Positions 57,200 through 64,000 of a stretch of DNA of 64,000 nt are shown here, one piece after another. The translations under genes and the position numbers were made by a program. This DNA comes from Planococcus beigongshangi (GTDB lineage Bacteria; Bacillota; Bacilli; Bacillales_A; Planococcaceae): assembly GCF_016820495.1 (NCBI RefSeq), contig NZ_JADHDU010000001.1:799507-863506 (forward strand), in the 5' to 3' direction. A model generated the notes under the pieces. That model was not told the origin of the DNA. It searched no databases and saw only the letters and a list, made by a program, of their open reading frames with translations. Position 1 is the first letter of the stretch; every line of letters begins with the position of its first letter.

Positions 57200-57413
57200 T
57201 TTTGGGCTGACCTTCCTGTGCGGTGATTTCCAGACGGCCCGGAAAGGGGGGCAGACTTTCATTTCCCGGGCTGCCGGATGTGTTGACTTCTATGAATATT
57301 ACAACATGCCCCTGGTTTGAAACCAAGTTACTTTCGTACTGATGCTTTCGTACTTTTACCTAATTCGACTGGTTCCTTCTATAATACTTCCATATAAATT
57401 GATGCAAGTTAGA

Positions 57414-58313
57414 TCAGCGATGCTCTGTATATTTCATTTGCTTCGTTATTTTCTTAGCCTGTTCAATCTGTTCCGGGCTGATTTTTGTTTCCAGGGCTTC
57501 AACTGTCTCTTGGATCTGCCGGGCGGAACTGGCCCCAGTTACGGCAGAAGCAATCGTTTCTGACTGGAGGACGGCATGAAGTGCGAGGGCATTCAAGTTT
57601 TCAGCAACCACCGTTAATTGCTCCAATACTTTCTTCAGTTCATCGCGATCATAGCTAAGGTATCCATCATGCTGCTTGGCTCGTTCCAAACCTTCTATAG
57701 TCAACAAGCCCTTGGCGAGGGTGCCTCGGGTTACGACAGACCTTCCGGCGGTTCCGATCGTTTCCAGCAATTCTTCGGGCCGGCGGTCGAGGAGGCTGTA
57801 CTGCATCATGATGGAAACGATGGCGCTGTCCTCAAGAAAGCGATTGATGACATTCGGCCGAATCGATGAAATGCCATACTCCCGGATCAATCCCTCTTTT
57901 TTCAATTCTTCGAATGCTTCAATTGTTTCATCTGATGAGTCTGTGATCATGCCGCCGTGCAGCTGATAAAGATCGATCCAATCCGTATTCAGTCTCCGGA
58001 GGCTGTCATGCACTTGTGCGGTGATATACGCTTTAGAAGGATTCCATGTCACCTCATCTGAATTCGCATCCCATTGATTGCCGACTTTCGTTGCAAGAAT
58101 GATATCATGTCGGCGGCTGCCCAATGTTTTCCCTACCATTTCCTCATTCTGCCCCTTGCCGTACAGATCGGCAGTATCGAAATAATTAATGCCGTGGTCG
58201 AGCGCTTCATCGACAATGGCTTGCGCTTCAGTGAGGTCTGCCGGCAATGACATGCACCCAAGTGAAATTCTGCTGACTTCCAGACTGCTGTTCCCTAAAC
58301 GTTTCTTCTCCAA
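57414..58313 (-). CDS. yqkF: Aldo/keto reductase YqkF
   Basis: NADPH-dependent aldo/keto reductase of 299 residues close to B. subtilis YqkF. The tetrad is visible: D and Y in FDTADLYGKGQNEE, K in IILATKVGNQW, H in DLYQLHGG; SSIRPNVI and SVVTRGTLAKGLLT follow, and a VTGASSARQI segment binds cofactor. TTG 58313 fits AGGTGAT; GTG 58322 overlaps that site. It is divergent from nudF, its neighbour in B. subtilis too. The natural carbonyl substrate is unknown. Confidence 0.9.
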   Translation of the reverse strand: MEKKRLGNSSLEVSRISLGCMSLPADLTEAQAIVDEALDHGINYFDTADLYGKGQNEEMVGKTLGSRRHDIILATKVGNQWDANSDEVTWNPSKAYITAQVHDSLRRLNTDWIDLYQLHGGMITDSSDETIEAFEELKKEGLIREYGISSIRPNVINRFLEDSAIVSIMMQYSLLDRRPEELLETIGTAGRSVVTRGTLAKGLLTIEGLERAKQHDGYLSYDRDELKKVLEQLTVVAENLNALALHAVLQSETIASAVTGASSARQIQETVEALETKISPEQIEQAKKITKQMKYTEHR

Positions 58314-58332
58314 TACAATCACCTCATTTTAG

Positions 58333-58361
58333 ACTATTGTTCTTACTATTGTTCTTACTAT
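58333..58361 (+). repeat. 12-bp tandem repeat between yqkF and nudF
   Basis: ACTATTGTTCTT occurs twice head to tail (58333-58344, 58345-58356) followed by a partial third ACTAT. It lies directly upstream of the nudF -10 and in the divergent yqkF control region. Confidence 0.75.
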
Positions 58362-58369
58362 GGTATACT
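58358..58369 (+). promoter_or_regulatory. Extended -10 of nudF
   Basis: TGG-TATACT (58361-58369) forms an extended -10; no good -35 is at 17 bases because the direct repeats occupy that place. Confidence 0.5.
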
Positions 58370-58406
58370 TTGCGGGAGAAAAACCACAAATGAAACGAGG
58401 CGCCCT

Positions 58407-58976
58407 ATGAAAAAATTTGAAGAAAAAACCATCAGCTCCGAACGCATTTATGAAGGGAAAGTCATCAACCTGAAAGTGGATGAAGTGAAACTGCCGAACG
58501 GCAATACCTCGAAAAGGGAATTGATCGAACACCCAGGTGCTGTGGCGATCCTCGCAATCACTCCTGAAAGGAAAATCATCATGGTGGAGCAGTACCGTAA
58601 AGCGCTTGAACGATCCATCATCGAAGTGCCTGCAGGCAAGATCGAAAAAGGGGAAGCACCGGAAGTGACGGCGATGCGCGAGCTGGAAGAAGAGACCGGC
58701 TATACAGCATCGGCACTCGAACTCATCCAGTCATTTTCAACATCGCCTGGATTTGCGGATGAAGTGATCCATCTCTATCTTGCAGAAGGGCTCGAGAAAG
58801 CGGAGACGGGTGCCGCGCTTGATGAAGATGAATTCGTCGAATTGCTGGAAGTGACCATCGAGGAAGCTGAAGAGATGATGGGCGATAACCGGATCTATGA
58901 TGCCAAAACGGCTTTTGCCGTGCTATGGGCGAAGCAGCGATTGTCCATTGAGAATGGAAGTAATCTCAGATTATAA
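58407..58976 (+). CDS. nudF: ADP-ribose pyrophosphatase NudF
   Basis: Nudix hydrolase cleaving ADP-ribose to AMP and ribose 5-phosphate. The 189 residues hold a complete Nudix box: G77-x5-E83-x7-R91-E92-L93-x-E95-E96-x-G98 in GKIEKGEAPEVTAMRELEEETGY. The upstream IEVPAGKIE and downstream SFSTSPGFADEVIHLYLA segments are typical of ADPR pyrophosphatases (B. subtilis YqkG/NudF). ATG 58407 follows CGAGGCG. Its last codons overlap a Fur/PerR-type box for fur. Confidence 0.93.
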   Translation: MKKFEEKTISSERIYEGKVINLKVDEVKLPNGNTSKRELIEHPGAVAILAITPERKIIMVEQYRKALERSIIEVPAGKIEKGEAPEVTAMRELEEETGYTASALELIQSFSTSPGFADEVIHLYLAEGLEKAETGAALDEDEFVELLEVTIEEAEEMMGDNRIYDAKTAFAVLWAKQRLSIENGSNLRL

Positions 58977-58985
58977 TGATTATCG
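58971..58985. promoter_or_regulatory. Fur/PerR-type operator upstream of fur
   Basis: TTATAATGATTATCG matches the 7-1-7 Fur consensus (TGATAAT-N-ATTATCA) at 12 of 14 positions and the Per box (TTATAAT-N-ATTATAA) also at 12 of 14. The left half is an exact Per half-site, the right half nearly a Fur half-site. It overlaps the nudF stop and lies 20 bases before the fur -35. Confidence 0.75.
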
Positions 58986-59005
58986 TTAAATGGCGGCATG
59001 TATCC

Positions 59006-59035
59006 TTGTAATTGAGAACTGACTTTTGATATAAT
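59006..59035 (+). promoter_or_regulatory. fur promoter
   Basis: TTGTAA (59006-59011), 18-base spacer and perfect TATAAT (59030-59035) preceded by TGA, an extended -10. Confidence 0.75.
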
Positions 59036-59061
59036 GAAGTCAGTTTGAGGGAGGGCGTCGC

Positions 59062-59526
59062 ATGGAAACCAGGATTGATCGGATCAAAAAGCAATTGCAC
59101 GCTGCGAGCTATAAATTGACGCCACAGCGCGAAGCGACTGTTCGAATATTGCTAGACCATGAAGAAGACCATCTTAGTGCGGAAGACGTCTATCTTTTAG
59201 TGAAGGATATTGCACCGGAAATCGGGCTGGCAACTGTATATCGGACGTTGGAGCTTTTAACCGAATTAAAAATTGTCGATAAAATAAATTTTGGTGATGG
59301 CGTATCACGCTATGACCTGCGTCAGGAAGGCGCTGCCCATTTCCACCATCACCTTGTGTGCCTGGAATGTGGCGCTGTAGATGAGATTCAGGAAGATCTG
59401 CTGGAAGATGTAGAAAGTATTGTAGAAAAACGCTGGAATTTTCAAATCAAAGACCACCGTCTTACTTTCCATGGCATCTGCTGGCGCTGCCATGACCGCA
59501 GCTCACAGGATTCATCGGAAAATTGA
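59062..59526 (+). CDS. fur: Ferric uptake regulator Fur
   Basis: Fe(II)-dependent repressor of iron uptake. The 154 residues are very close to B. subtilis Fur: RIDRIKKQLHAASYKLTPQREATVRILLDHEEDHLSAEDVYLLVKDIAPEIGLATVYRTLELL (N-terminal winged helix), AHFHHHLVCLECG with metal-binding histidines, and CLECG/CWRCH, the two CxxC motifs for structural zinc. ATG follows GAGGGAGGG. An operator of mixed Fur/PerR character lies upstream; in B. subtilis fur is under PerR control. Confidence 0.96.
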   Translation: METRIDRIKKQLHAASYKLTPQREATVRILLDHEEDHLSAEDVYLLVKDIAPEIGLATVYRTLELLTELKIVDKINFGDGVSRYDLRQEGAAHFHHHLVCLECGAVDEIQEDLLEDVESIVEKRWNFQIKDHRLTFHGICWRCHDRSSQDSSEN

Positions 59527-59602
59527 GGCGACAGAGAGTAACGGCCAGTTTTGGCCGTTTTTTTTGTTTCAGTGAGCTATATAAATTGAATAAAAGAAAC
59601 GA

Positions 59603-59990
59603 CATTTATATGCCGCTTCGTCGCTTTGGACCAGCTTCCCACAATAAGCCGAGAAGAGCACTCGACTTATTGCTCCAGCCGGTCCTGGGTCGCGCCTTTG
59701 CTTAGGTCCACTTCTGGAGTTGAAGTGAAGCACTAAAGACTCCCTACAGTTTCAGCGTAGCGCCCGGCACCCACTCGGACGAAGGTCCGAGTTCGTTTTT
59801 GGAAACCACTTTAGCACGAGAAGGATTTCTAAGATATGGAGCAAAACAGCGAAGACTCCTGCGGCTTAGCGACACGACCGATACACCGCAGGGAGCGCAG
59901 CGGACGAGGAGGATTGGGCGGGAGCCCGCTGGAAAGCTCAGCTGTTTTGCGGAATATCGACTTCTGTAAAGTACTAAGTTCATTTTATAT
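59603..59990 (+). repeat. Structured intergenic element, copy C
   Basis: About 388 bases, colinear with the 45.2 kb copy except for two modules missing here. Landmarks: AATAAGCCGAGAAGAGCAC (from 59643), ACTCGGAC/GTCCGAGT with GAAG loop (about 59773-59792), GATAT...GCAAAACAGC opposite GCTGTTTTGC...ATATC, CTCCTGCGG/CCGCAGGGAG, and GGGC/GCCC. It occupies the 512-base gap between fur and xerD (59527-60038), where B. subtilis has yqzK, and ends about 49 bases before xerD. Short frames inside are not supported as genes. Confidence 0.85.
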
Positions 59991-60038
59991 AATAAAACAT
60001 TTATTAATGCCTTATTAATAAAAAGGAGGCCATCAAAG

Positions 60039-60941
60039 ATGAAATACGCTAAAGACGCACTGGACGATTATCTGCAGTTTCTGCGTGTTGAAAGAGGATT
60101 GGCATTGAATACATTGACGTCCTACGAGCGGGATTTGAAAAGTTACCTTCAATATCTGAAAGAAGTGGAGCAATTGGATTCCCTCCGGCGGGTTGAAAGG
60201 ATACATATATTGAACCACCTCAGCCACCTGAAAGAGACGACCATGTCTTCGCGGACGGTAGCCCGGCATATTTCATCCATCCGCTCGTTCCATCAATTCC
60301 TGATCAGGGAACGGATTGTCGAAAAAGACCCGACGGTTCATCTTGAAATGCCGCAAATGGACAGGAAATTGCCGAATGTGCTGTCGATTGAAGAAGTCGA
60401 AGCATTGATCGAAGCACCGGATACGTCCAAGGCGAATGGCATCAGAGATCAGGCTATGCTGGAATTGCTGTATGCCAGCGGTATGCGCGTCAGTGAATGC
60501 ATCAATCTGGATTTGGAAGACGTCAATTTAACGATGGGCTTTGTGCGCTGTTTCGGAAAAGGTGGAAAGGAGCGAATAATTCCGCTTGGGAAATCGGCGC
60601 TCGATTCGTGCCGTGATTATTTATCCAGGGCCAGGAGTGAACTTTCTAAGCCGGGCATCACAGCTGATGCTTTGTTTATCAACCAGCGGGGTAAGAGATT
60701 AACGAGGCAGGGCTTTTGGAAGCTGTTGAAGCAGCATGCCCAAAAAGCCGGCATCCAGAAAGAATTGACACCGCATACATTAAGGCATTCCTTTGCCACC
60801 CATTTGATCGAAAATGGGGCGGATCTGCGTGCTGTACAGGAAATGCTGGGCCATGCGGACATATCTACGACACAAATATATACCCATGTCAGCAAAACCA
60901 GGCTGAAGGACGTCTACACCCAATTTCATCCGCGTGCCTGA
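60039..60941 (+). CDS. xerD: Tyrosine recombinase XerD
   Basis: Site-specific recombinase acting with a XerC/CodV partner at dif to resolve chromosome dimers. The 300 residues have the SAM-like N-terminal core-binding domain and the complete catalytic set R150, K174, H246, R249, H272 and Y281 ([39 protein letters not shown]). Location between fur and deoB equals B. subtilis ripX (xerD). ATG follows AAAAGGAGG. No nearby integron or attachment sites indicate a mobile role. Confidence 0.95.
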   Translation: MKYAKDALDDYLQFLRVERGLALNTLTSYERDLKSYLQYLKEVEQLDSLRRVERIHILNHLSHLKETTMSSRTVARHISSIRSFHQFLIRERIVEKDPTVHLEMPQMDRKLPNVLSIEEVEALIEAPDTSKANGIRDQAMLELLYASGMRVSECINLDLEDVNLTMGFVRCFGKGGKERIIPLGKSALDSCRDYLSRARSELSKPGITADALFINQRGKRLTRQGFWKLLKQHAQKAGIQKELTPHTLRHSFATHLIENGADLRAVQEMLGHADISTTQIYTHVSKTRLKDVYTQFHPRA

Positions 60942-61008
60942 CACAAGTCTGACATCTGACTTTTTTGAGAATGTGTTAGAATATAAATGTAAATAAGGAG
61001 GATATAAA

Positions 61009-62193
61009 ATGACATATAAAGAATTTAAGCGCATTCATTTAATCGTACTCGACTCCGTGGGCATCGGCGAAGCGCCGGATGCAGAAGCATTCGGGGATAT
61101 CGGGTCGGATACACTTGGCCATATCGCCGAGGCGGTGGGCGGACTCAATATGCCGAATATGGAGCAACTTGGACTTGGCAATATTAAGCAGGCTCAAGGG
61201 ATTTCTCCAGTATCTTCACCATCAGCCTATCACGGCAGACTGCAGGAGGCGTCTGTCGGGAAAGATACGATGACCGGGCACTGGGAAATCATGGGCCTGA
61301 ATATCGATACGCCTTTTAAAGTATACCCCGATGGTTTTCCTGCTGAACTGATCGCCGCACTGGAAGAGCGTACAGGCCGCAAAGTGATAGGCAATAAACC
61401 GGCCAGCGGCACTGAAATTCTTGATGAACTTGGTGCTGAGCATATGGAAACCGGAGCGATCATCGTGTACACATCTGCAGACCCGGTTCTGCAAATTGCT
61501 GCGCACGAGGAGATTGTGCCGCTTGAAGAGCTGTATAAAATCTGTGAAATTGCCCGTGAACTGACCCTGTCAGCCGAGTTTCTGGTAGGACGTGTCATTG
61601 CGCGCCCATTCATCGGCGAAAAAGGTGCATTCAAACGAACATCAAACCGGCACGATTATGCATTGACGCCATTCAGCCGTACGGTCATGAATGAACTGAA
61701 AGATAACGATAAAGATGTAATCGCCATCGGCAAAATCGATGATATCTATAACGGCGCTGGTGTCACCAAAGCGGTCCGCACAAAAGATAACGGGGATGGC
61801 ATGGATAAGCTGGCTGCGGCAGCGGGAGAGGATTTCACCGGCTTGAGCTTTTTGAACCTTGTCGATTTTGATGCGCTATATGGCCACCGCCGTGATCCGC
61901 AGGGGTACGGGGCAGCGCTTGAGGAATTCGACCGCCGTTTGCCGGAAGTCCTGGAAAAGATGGACAGCAGCGATCTGTTGATCATTACAGCCGACCACGG
62001 TAACGACCCGACATTCCCAGGCACTGACCATACACGTGAATTTGTTCCTTTATTGGCGTATTCTCCACGATTTGAAACAGGGAAAGAACTGGGCTTAGGG
62101 TCGACATTCGCTGATATCGGTGCGACAATTGCCGATAACTTTGAAGTTCCGATGCCTGAATACGGCACAAGCTTCCTATCCAAATTAAAATAA
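61009..62193 (+). CDS. deoB: Phosphopentomutase
   Basis: Interconverts ribose 1-phosphate and ribose 5-phosphate (and the deoxy forms), linking nucleoside phosphorolysis to the pentose phosphate pathway. The 394 residues belong to the alkaline phosphatase-like metalloenzyme family: [42 protein letters not shown] with the phosphorylated threonine, and [19 protein letters not shown] with metal ligands. ATG follows AAGGAGG. A TGT-TAGAAT extended -10 lies at 60974-60982, and a weak AAGTC/GACTT-T6 hairpin precedes it. punA/pupG, next in B. subtilis, is missing. Confidence 0.95.
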   Translation: MTYKEFKRIHLIVLDSVGIGEAPDAEAFGDIGSDTLGHIAEAVGGLNMPNMEQLGLGNIKQAQGISPVSSPSAYHGRLQEASVGKDTMTGHWEIMGLNIDTPFKVYPDGFPAELIAALEERTGRKVIGNKPASGTEILDELGAEHMETGAIIVYTSADPVLQIAAHEEIVPLEELYKICEIARELTLSAEFLVGRVIARPFIGEKGAFKRTSNRHDYALTPFSRTVMNELKDNDKDVIAIGKIDDIYNGAGVTKAVRTKDNGDGMDKLAAAAGEDFTGLSFLNLVDFDALYGHRRDPQGYGAALEEFDRRLPEVLEKMDSSDLLIITADHGNDPTFPGTDHTREFVPLLAYSPRFETGKELGLGSTFADIGATIADNFEVPMPEYGTSFLSKLK

Positions 62194-62211
62194 AAAGGCG
62201 GTTTTACAGGC

Positions 62212-63516
62212 ATGAGAATGGTAGATTTGATTGAAAAAAAACGAGACGGATTTGAACTTTCTACAGAAGAAATCCAATTTATTGTAAAAGGCTATACAGC
62301 TGGCGATATTGATGATTACCAGATGAGCGCATTCCTGATGGCCACTTATTTCCAGAACATGACGGAACGCGAACGTGCGGACCTCACGTTGGCGATGGCG
62401 GCTTCAGGCGATCAGATCGACTTGTCGGCTATAGACGGCATCAAAGTTGATAAGCATTCAACCGGCGGTGTCGGCGATACGACGACATTGGTGCTCGGGC
62501 CATTGGTAGCTGCTTGCGGCGTGCCGGTAGCGAAAATGAGCGGCCGTGGGCTTGGCCACACAGGCGGCACAATCGATAAACTGGAAGCGATTGAAGGATT
62601 CCATGTGGAATTATCCACAGAAGATTTCATCAAACAAGTAAATGACATTAAAGTGGCAGTCATTGGCCAGAGCGGCAATTTGACGCCTGCAGACAAGAAG
62701 CTTTATGCACTCCGTGATGTAACGGCGACTGTCAACAGCATCCCGCTGATCGCAAGCTCCATCATGAGCAAGAAAATTGCAGCCGGAGCTGATGCCATCG
62801 TCCTTGACGTGAAAACAGGTGAAGGCGCGTTCATGAAGACGGCTGAAGATGCAGAAGAATTGGCGCATGCGATGGTGGGTATCGGGAACTCAACTGGCCG
62901 TAAGACGATGGCCATCATTTCCGATATGAGCCAGCCGCTTGGCTATGCCATCGGTAATGCCCTTGAAGTAAAAGAGGCGATTGAAACTTTGCAGGGGAAC
63001 GGTCCGGAAGATTTGACGGAACTTTGCCTGGTGCTCGGCAGCCAGATGGTGGTTGTCGGCGGTGGCGCGGATAATTTGGATGATGCCCGTGCGATGCTTG
63101 AAGAAGTGATCGGGAACGGCAAAGCATTGGAAGTGTTCCGCCAGTTTATCGAAGCACAGGGTGGCAACCCGGCAGTGGTTGATGATGTCAGCCTGCTGCC
63201 GCAAGCGAAATTCGTAAAAGAAGTGCCTTCGCAAAAAGAAGGTTATATCTCCTTCATGGAAGCTGATGAGATCGGCACAGCTGCGATGGTTCTTGGAGCG
63301 GGCAGAGCGACGAAAGAATCGGAAATCGATTTGGCCGTCGGCATCGTTCTCCATAAGAAAGTCGGCGATTTCGTCAAAGAAGGGGAAGCGATCGCAACTG
63401 TCTATTCGAATACAGAGGATATCGCGAAATGCACGGAGATGTTATATAATAGTATAGAATTCAAAGATGAACCGGTTGAAAAGATTCAACTGATTTCAAA
63501 ATTGATTACAGACTAA
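62212..63516 (+). CDS. pdp: Pyrimidine-nucleoside phosphorylase
   Basis: Phosphorolyses uridine, deoxyuridine and thymidine to base and (deoxy)ribose 1-phosphate, which DeoB then isomerises. The 434 residues match B. subtilis Pdp: [37 protein letters not shown] with phosphate-binding residues, [19 protein letters not shown] (TP/PNP signature), and [12 protein letters not shown]. Length is typical (433-434). ATG 62212 is preceded by AAAAAGGCGG at some distance; ATG 62218 is an alternative. It begins 18 bases after deoB, so both form a salvage operon. Confidence 0.95.
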   Translation: MRMVDLIEKKRDGFELSTEEIQFIVKGYTAGDIDDYQMSAFLMATYFQNMTERERADLTLAMAASGDQIDLSAIDGIKVDKHSTGGVGDTTTLVLGPLVAACGVPVAKMSGRGLGHTGGTIDKLEAIEGFHVELSTEDFIKQVNDIKVAVIGQSGNLTPADKKLYALRDVTATVNSIPLIASSIMSKKIAAGADAIVLDVKTGEGAFMKTAEDAEELAHAMVGIGNSTGRKTMAIISDMSQPLGYAIGNALEVKEAIETLQGNGPEDLTELCLVLGSQMVVVGGGADNLDDARAMLEEVIGNGKALEVFRQFIEAQGGNPAVVDDVSLLPQAKFVKEVPSQKEGYISFMEADEIGTAAMVLGAGRATKESEIDLAVGIVLHKKVGDFVKEGEAIATVYSNTEDIAKCTEMLYNSIEFKDEPVEKIQLISKLITD

Positions 63517-63519
63517 AAA

Positions 63520-63785
63520 GAAAAGCGACGGCACCCGCTAAGCTCTGCCAGACATAAGACGGAATAACGGAGCGGTCCTGACCGCGCAGTTAGGCTGGCT
63601 TATGGCCAAAGAGCTGGGTCGCCGGAGTCTGGACAAAGAAAAGCGACGGCACCCGTTTAGACTCGACAAGCATAAGACGATTTGGCGAAGCGGCGTCTTT
63701 TCAGCCGCACAGCCAAAGTGGCTTATGACCTCGAGAGTCTGGGTCGCCGGAGTCTGGACAAAGAAAAGCGACAACGGCCACTAAC
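63520..63785 (-). repeat. Tandem repeat array, 118-125 bp units, reverse orientation
   Basis: Units begin with GAAAAGCGAC at 63520, 63638 and 63763 (spacing 118 and 125), and end with GAGTCTGGACAAAG. The reverse complement reads CGCTTTTCTTTGTCCAGACTC, matching the unit head of the 17.9 kb array. Each unit has an outer stem (CATAAG/CTTATG or ATAAG/CTTAT) around a GC-rich inner stem (GCGGC/GCCGC or GCGGT/ACCGC). It lies in the 372-base gap between pdp and lysA, which contains no gene. Confidence 0.85.
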
Positions 63786-63824
63786 AAGCTTTCACTTTGA
63801 AAAGTCATACTTTCTTGTCTGCAA

Positions 63825-63864
63825 AAAGAATCTTGCCGGGTTTTACCCGGCAGGATTCTTTTCA
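63825..63864 (+). terminator. Terminator- or attenuator-like hairpin before lysA
   Basis: AAAGAATCTTGCCGGG (63825-63840) pairs with CCCGGCAGGATTCTTT (63846-63861) with one G-T pair, then TC. It ends 12 bases before the lysA AGGAGG, so a lysA transcript must cross it. Confidence 0.85.
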
Positions 63865-63888
63865 AATTCCCACTTCAGGAGGACGATT

Positions 63889-64000
63889 ATGCATTTATAT
63901 GGGACTCAATCCATCAACGATCAAGGACATCTGACAATCGGCGGAGCTGACTCAGTCGAGCTTGCGCAAGAATATGGAACACCACTCTTTGTTTACGATA
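63889..64000 (+). CDS. lysA: Diaminopimelate decarboxylase, 3' truncated by window edge
   Basis: Last step of lysine synthesis, converting meso-diaminopimelate to L-lysine with PLP. Only 37 residues are visible: MHLYGTQSINDQGHLTIGGADSVELAQEYGTPLFVYD, in which the GHLTIGG and YGTPLFVYD motifs are diagnostic of the family's N terminus. ATG 63889 has AGGAGG seven bases upstream. In B. subtilis lysA lies beyond dacF, spoIIA-sigF and spoVA; here only a repeat array separates it from pdp. Confidence 0.88.
   Translation, partial: MHLYGTQSINDQGHLTIGGADSVELAQEYGTPLFVYD

Noticed and set aside
60039..60941. xerD as an integrase of a genomic island
   Set aside because: Sequence and location match the housekeeping XerD between fur and deoB; no tRNA, attachment site or foreign genes are near.
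63786..63888. Lysine riboswitch before lysA
   Set aside because: The leader is too short and lacks the conserved L-box core; only one terminator-like hairpin is visible.

Overview
The window reads as the chromosome of a low-GC Gram-positive bacterium of the order Bacillales, most likely a Planococcus-type member of the Planococcaceae/Caryophanaceae. The basis is nearly unbroken Bacillus subtilis-like gene order, strong AGGAGG-type ribosome binding sites, frequent TTG/GTG starts, and the repeated absence of sporulation genes at loci where B. subtilis carries them. The genus call is inference.

Region 1 (1-12.1 kb) holds translation and RNA-decay genes: the end of ylxP, rbfA, truB, ribF, rpsO, pnp, the M16 peptidase mlpA, asd, RNase J2 (rnjB) and the FtsK/SpoIIIE translocase. 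Region 2 (12.2-25.6 kb) has a GntR regulator, a BMP-type nucleoside ABC importer (lipoprotein, ATPase, two permeases), a tandem repeat array, then ymfF-ymfH-ymfI-ymfK-rodZ-pgsA-cinA. Region 3 (25.7-40.5 kb) has recA with an SOS box, rny, ymdB, ricA, and a long + strand run mutS-mutL-glpK-glpD-hydrolase-miaA-hfq, then a rhodanese. Region 4 (40.5-51.1 kb) has a TRIC-type membrane protein divergent from ynbB, glnR-glnA behind two GlnR boxes, two small unknown genes, a repeat element, a methyltransferase, the divergent lexA / yneA-yneB-ynzC SOS cluster, tkt and yneF. Region 5 (51.1-64 kb) matches another part of the B. subtilis map: yqkD and mvaB (-), a thiolase, yqkK, guaC, a second murE-like ligase and yqkF (-), nudF, fur, xerD, deoB, pdp and the start of lysA.

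Functional themes are RNA processing and decay (pnp, RNase J2, RNase Y with RicA, Hfq), DNA repair and the SOS response (recA, mutSL, lexA, yneA), nitrogen control (glnRA), glycerol use (glpKD), purine and nucleoside salvage (BMP importer, guaC, deoB, pdp), and iron/peroxide control (fur).

The least explained DNA is intergenic. One family is a structured element of about 150-540 bp present three times in one orientation (24.1, 45.2 and 59.6 kb), always just upstream of a + strand gene. A second family has a 118-125 bp period, forms tandem arrays at 17.9 and 63.5 kb in opposite orientation, and has a fragment at 40.0 kb. Both carry inverted repeats whose arms differ between copies yet can still pair. 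No rRNA or tRNA genes, CRISPR arrays, prophage or insertion-sequence transposases were seen.
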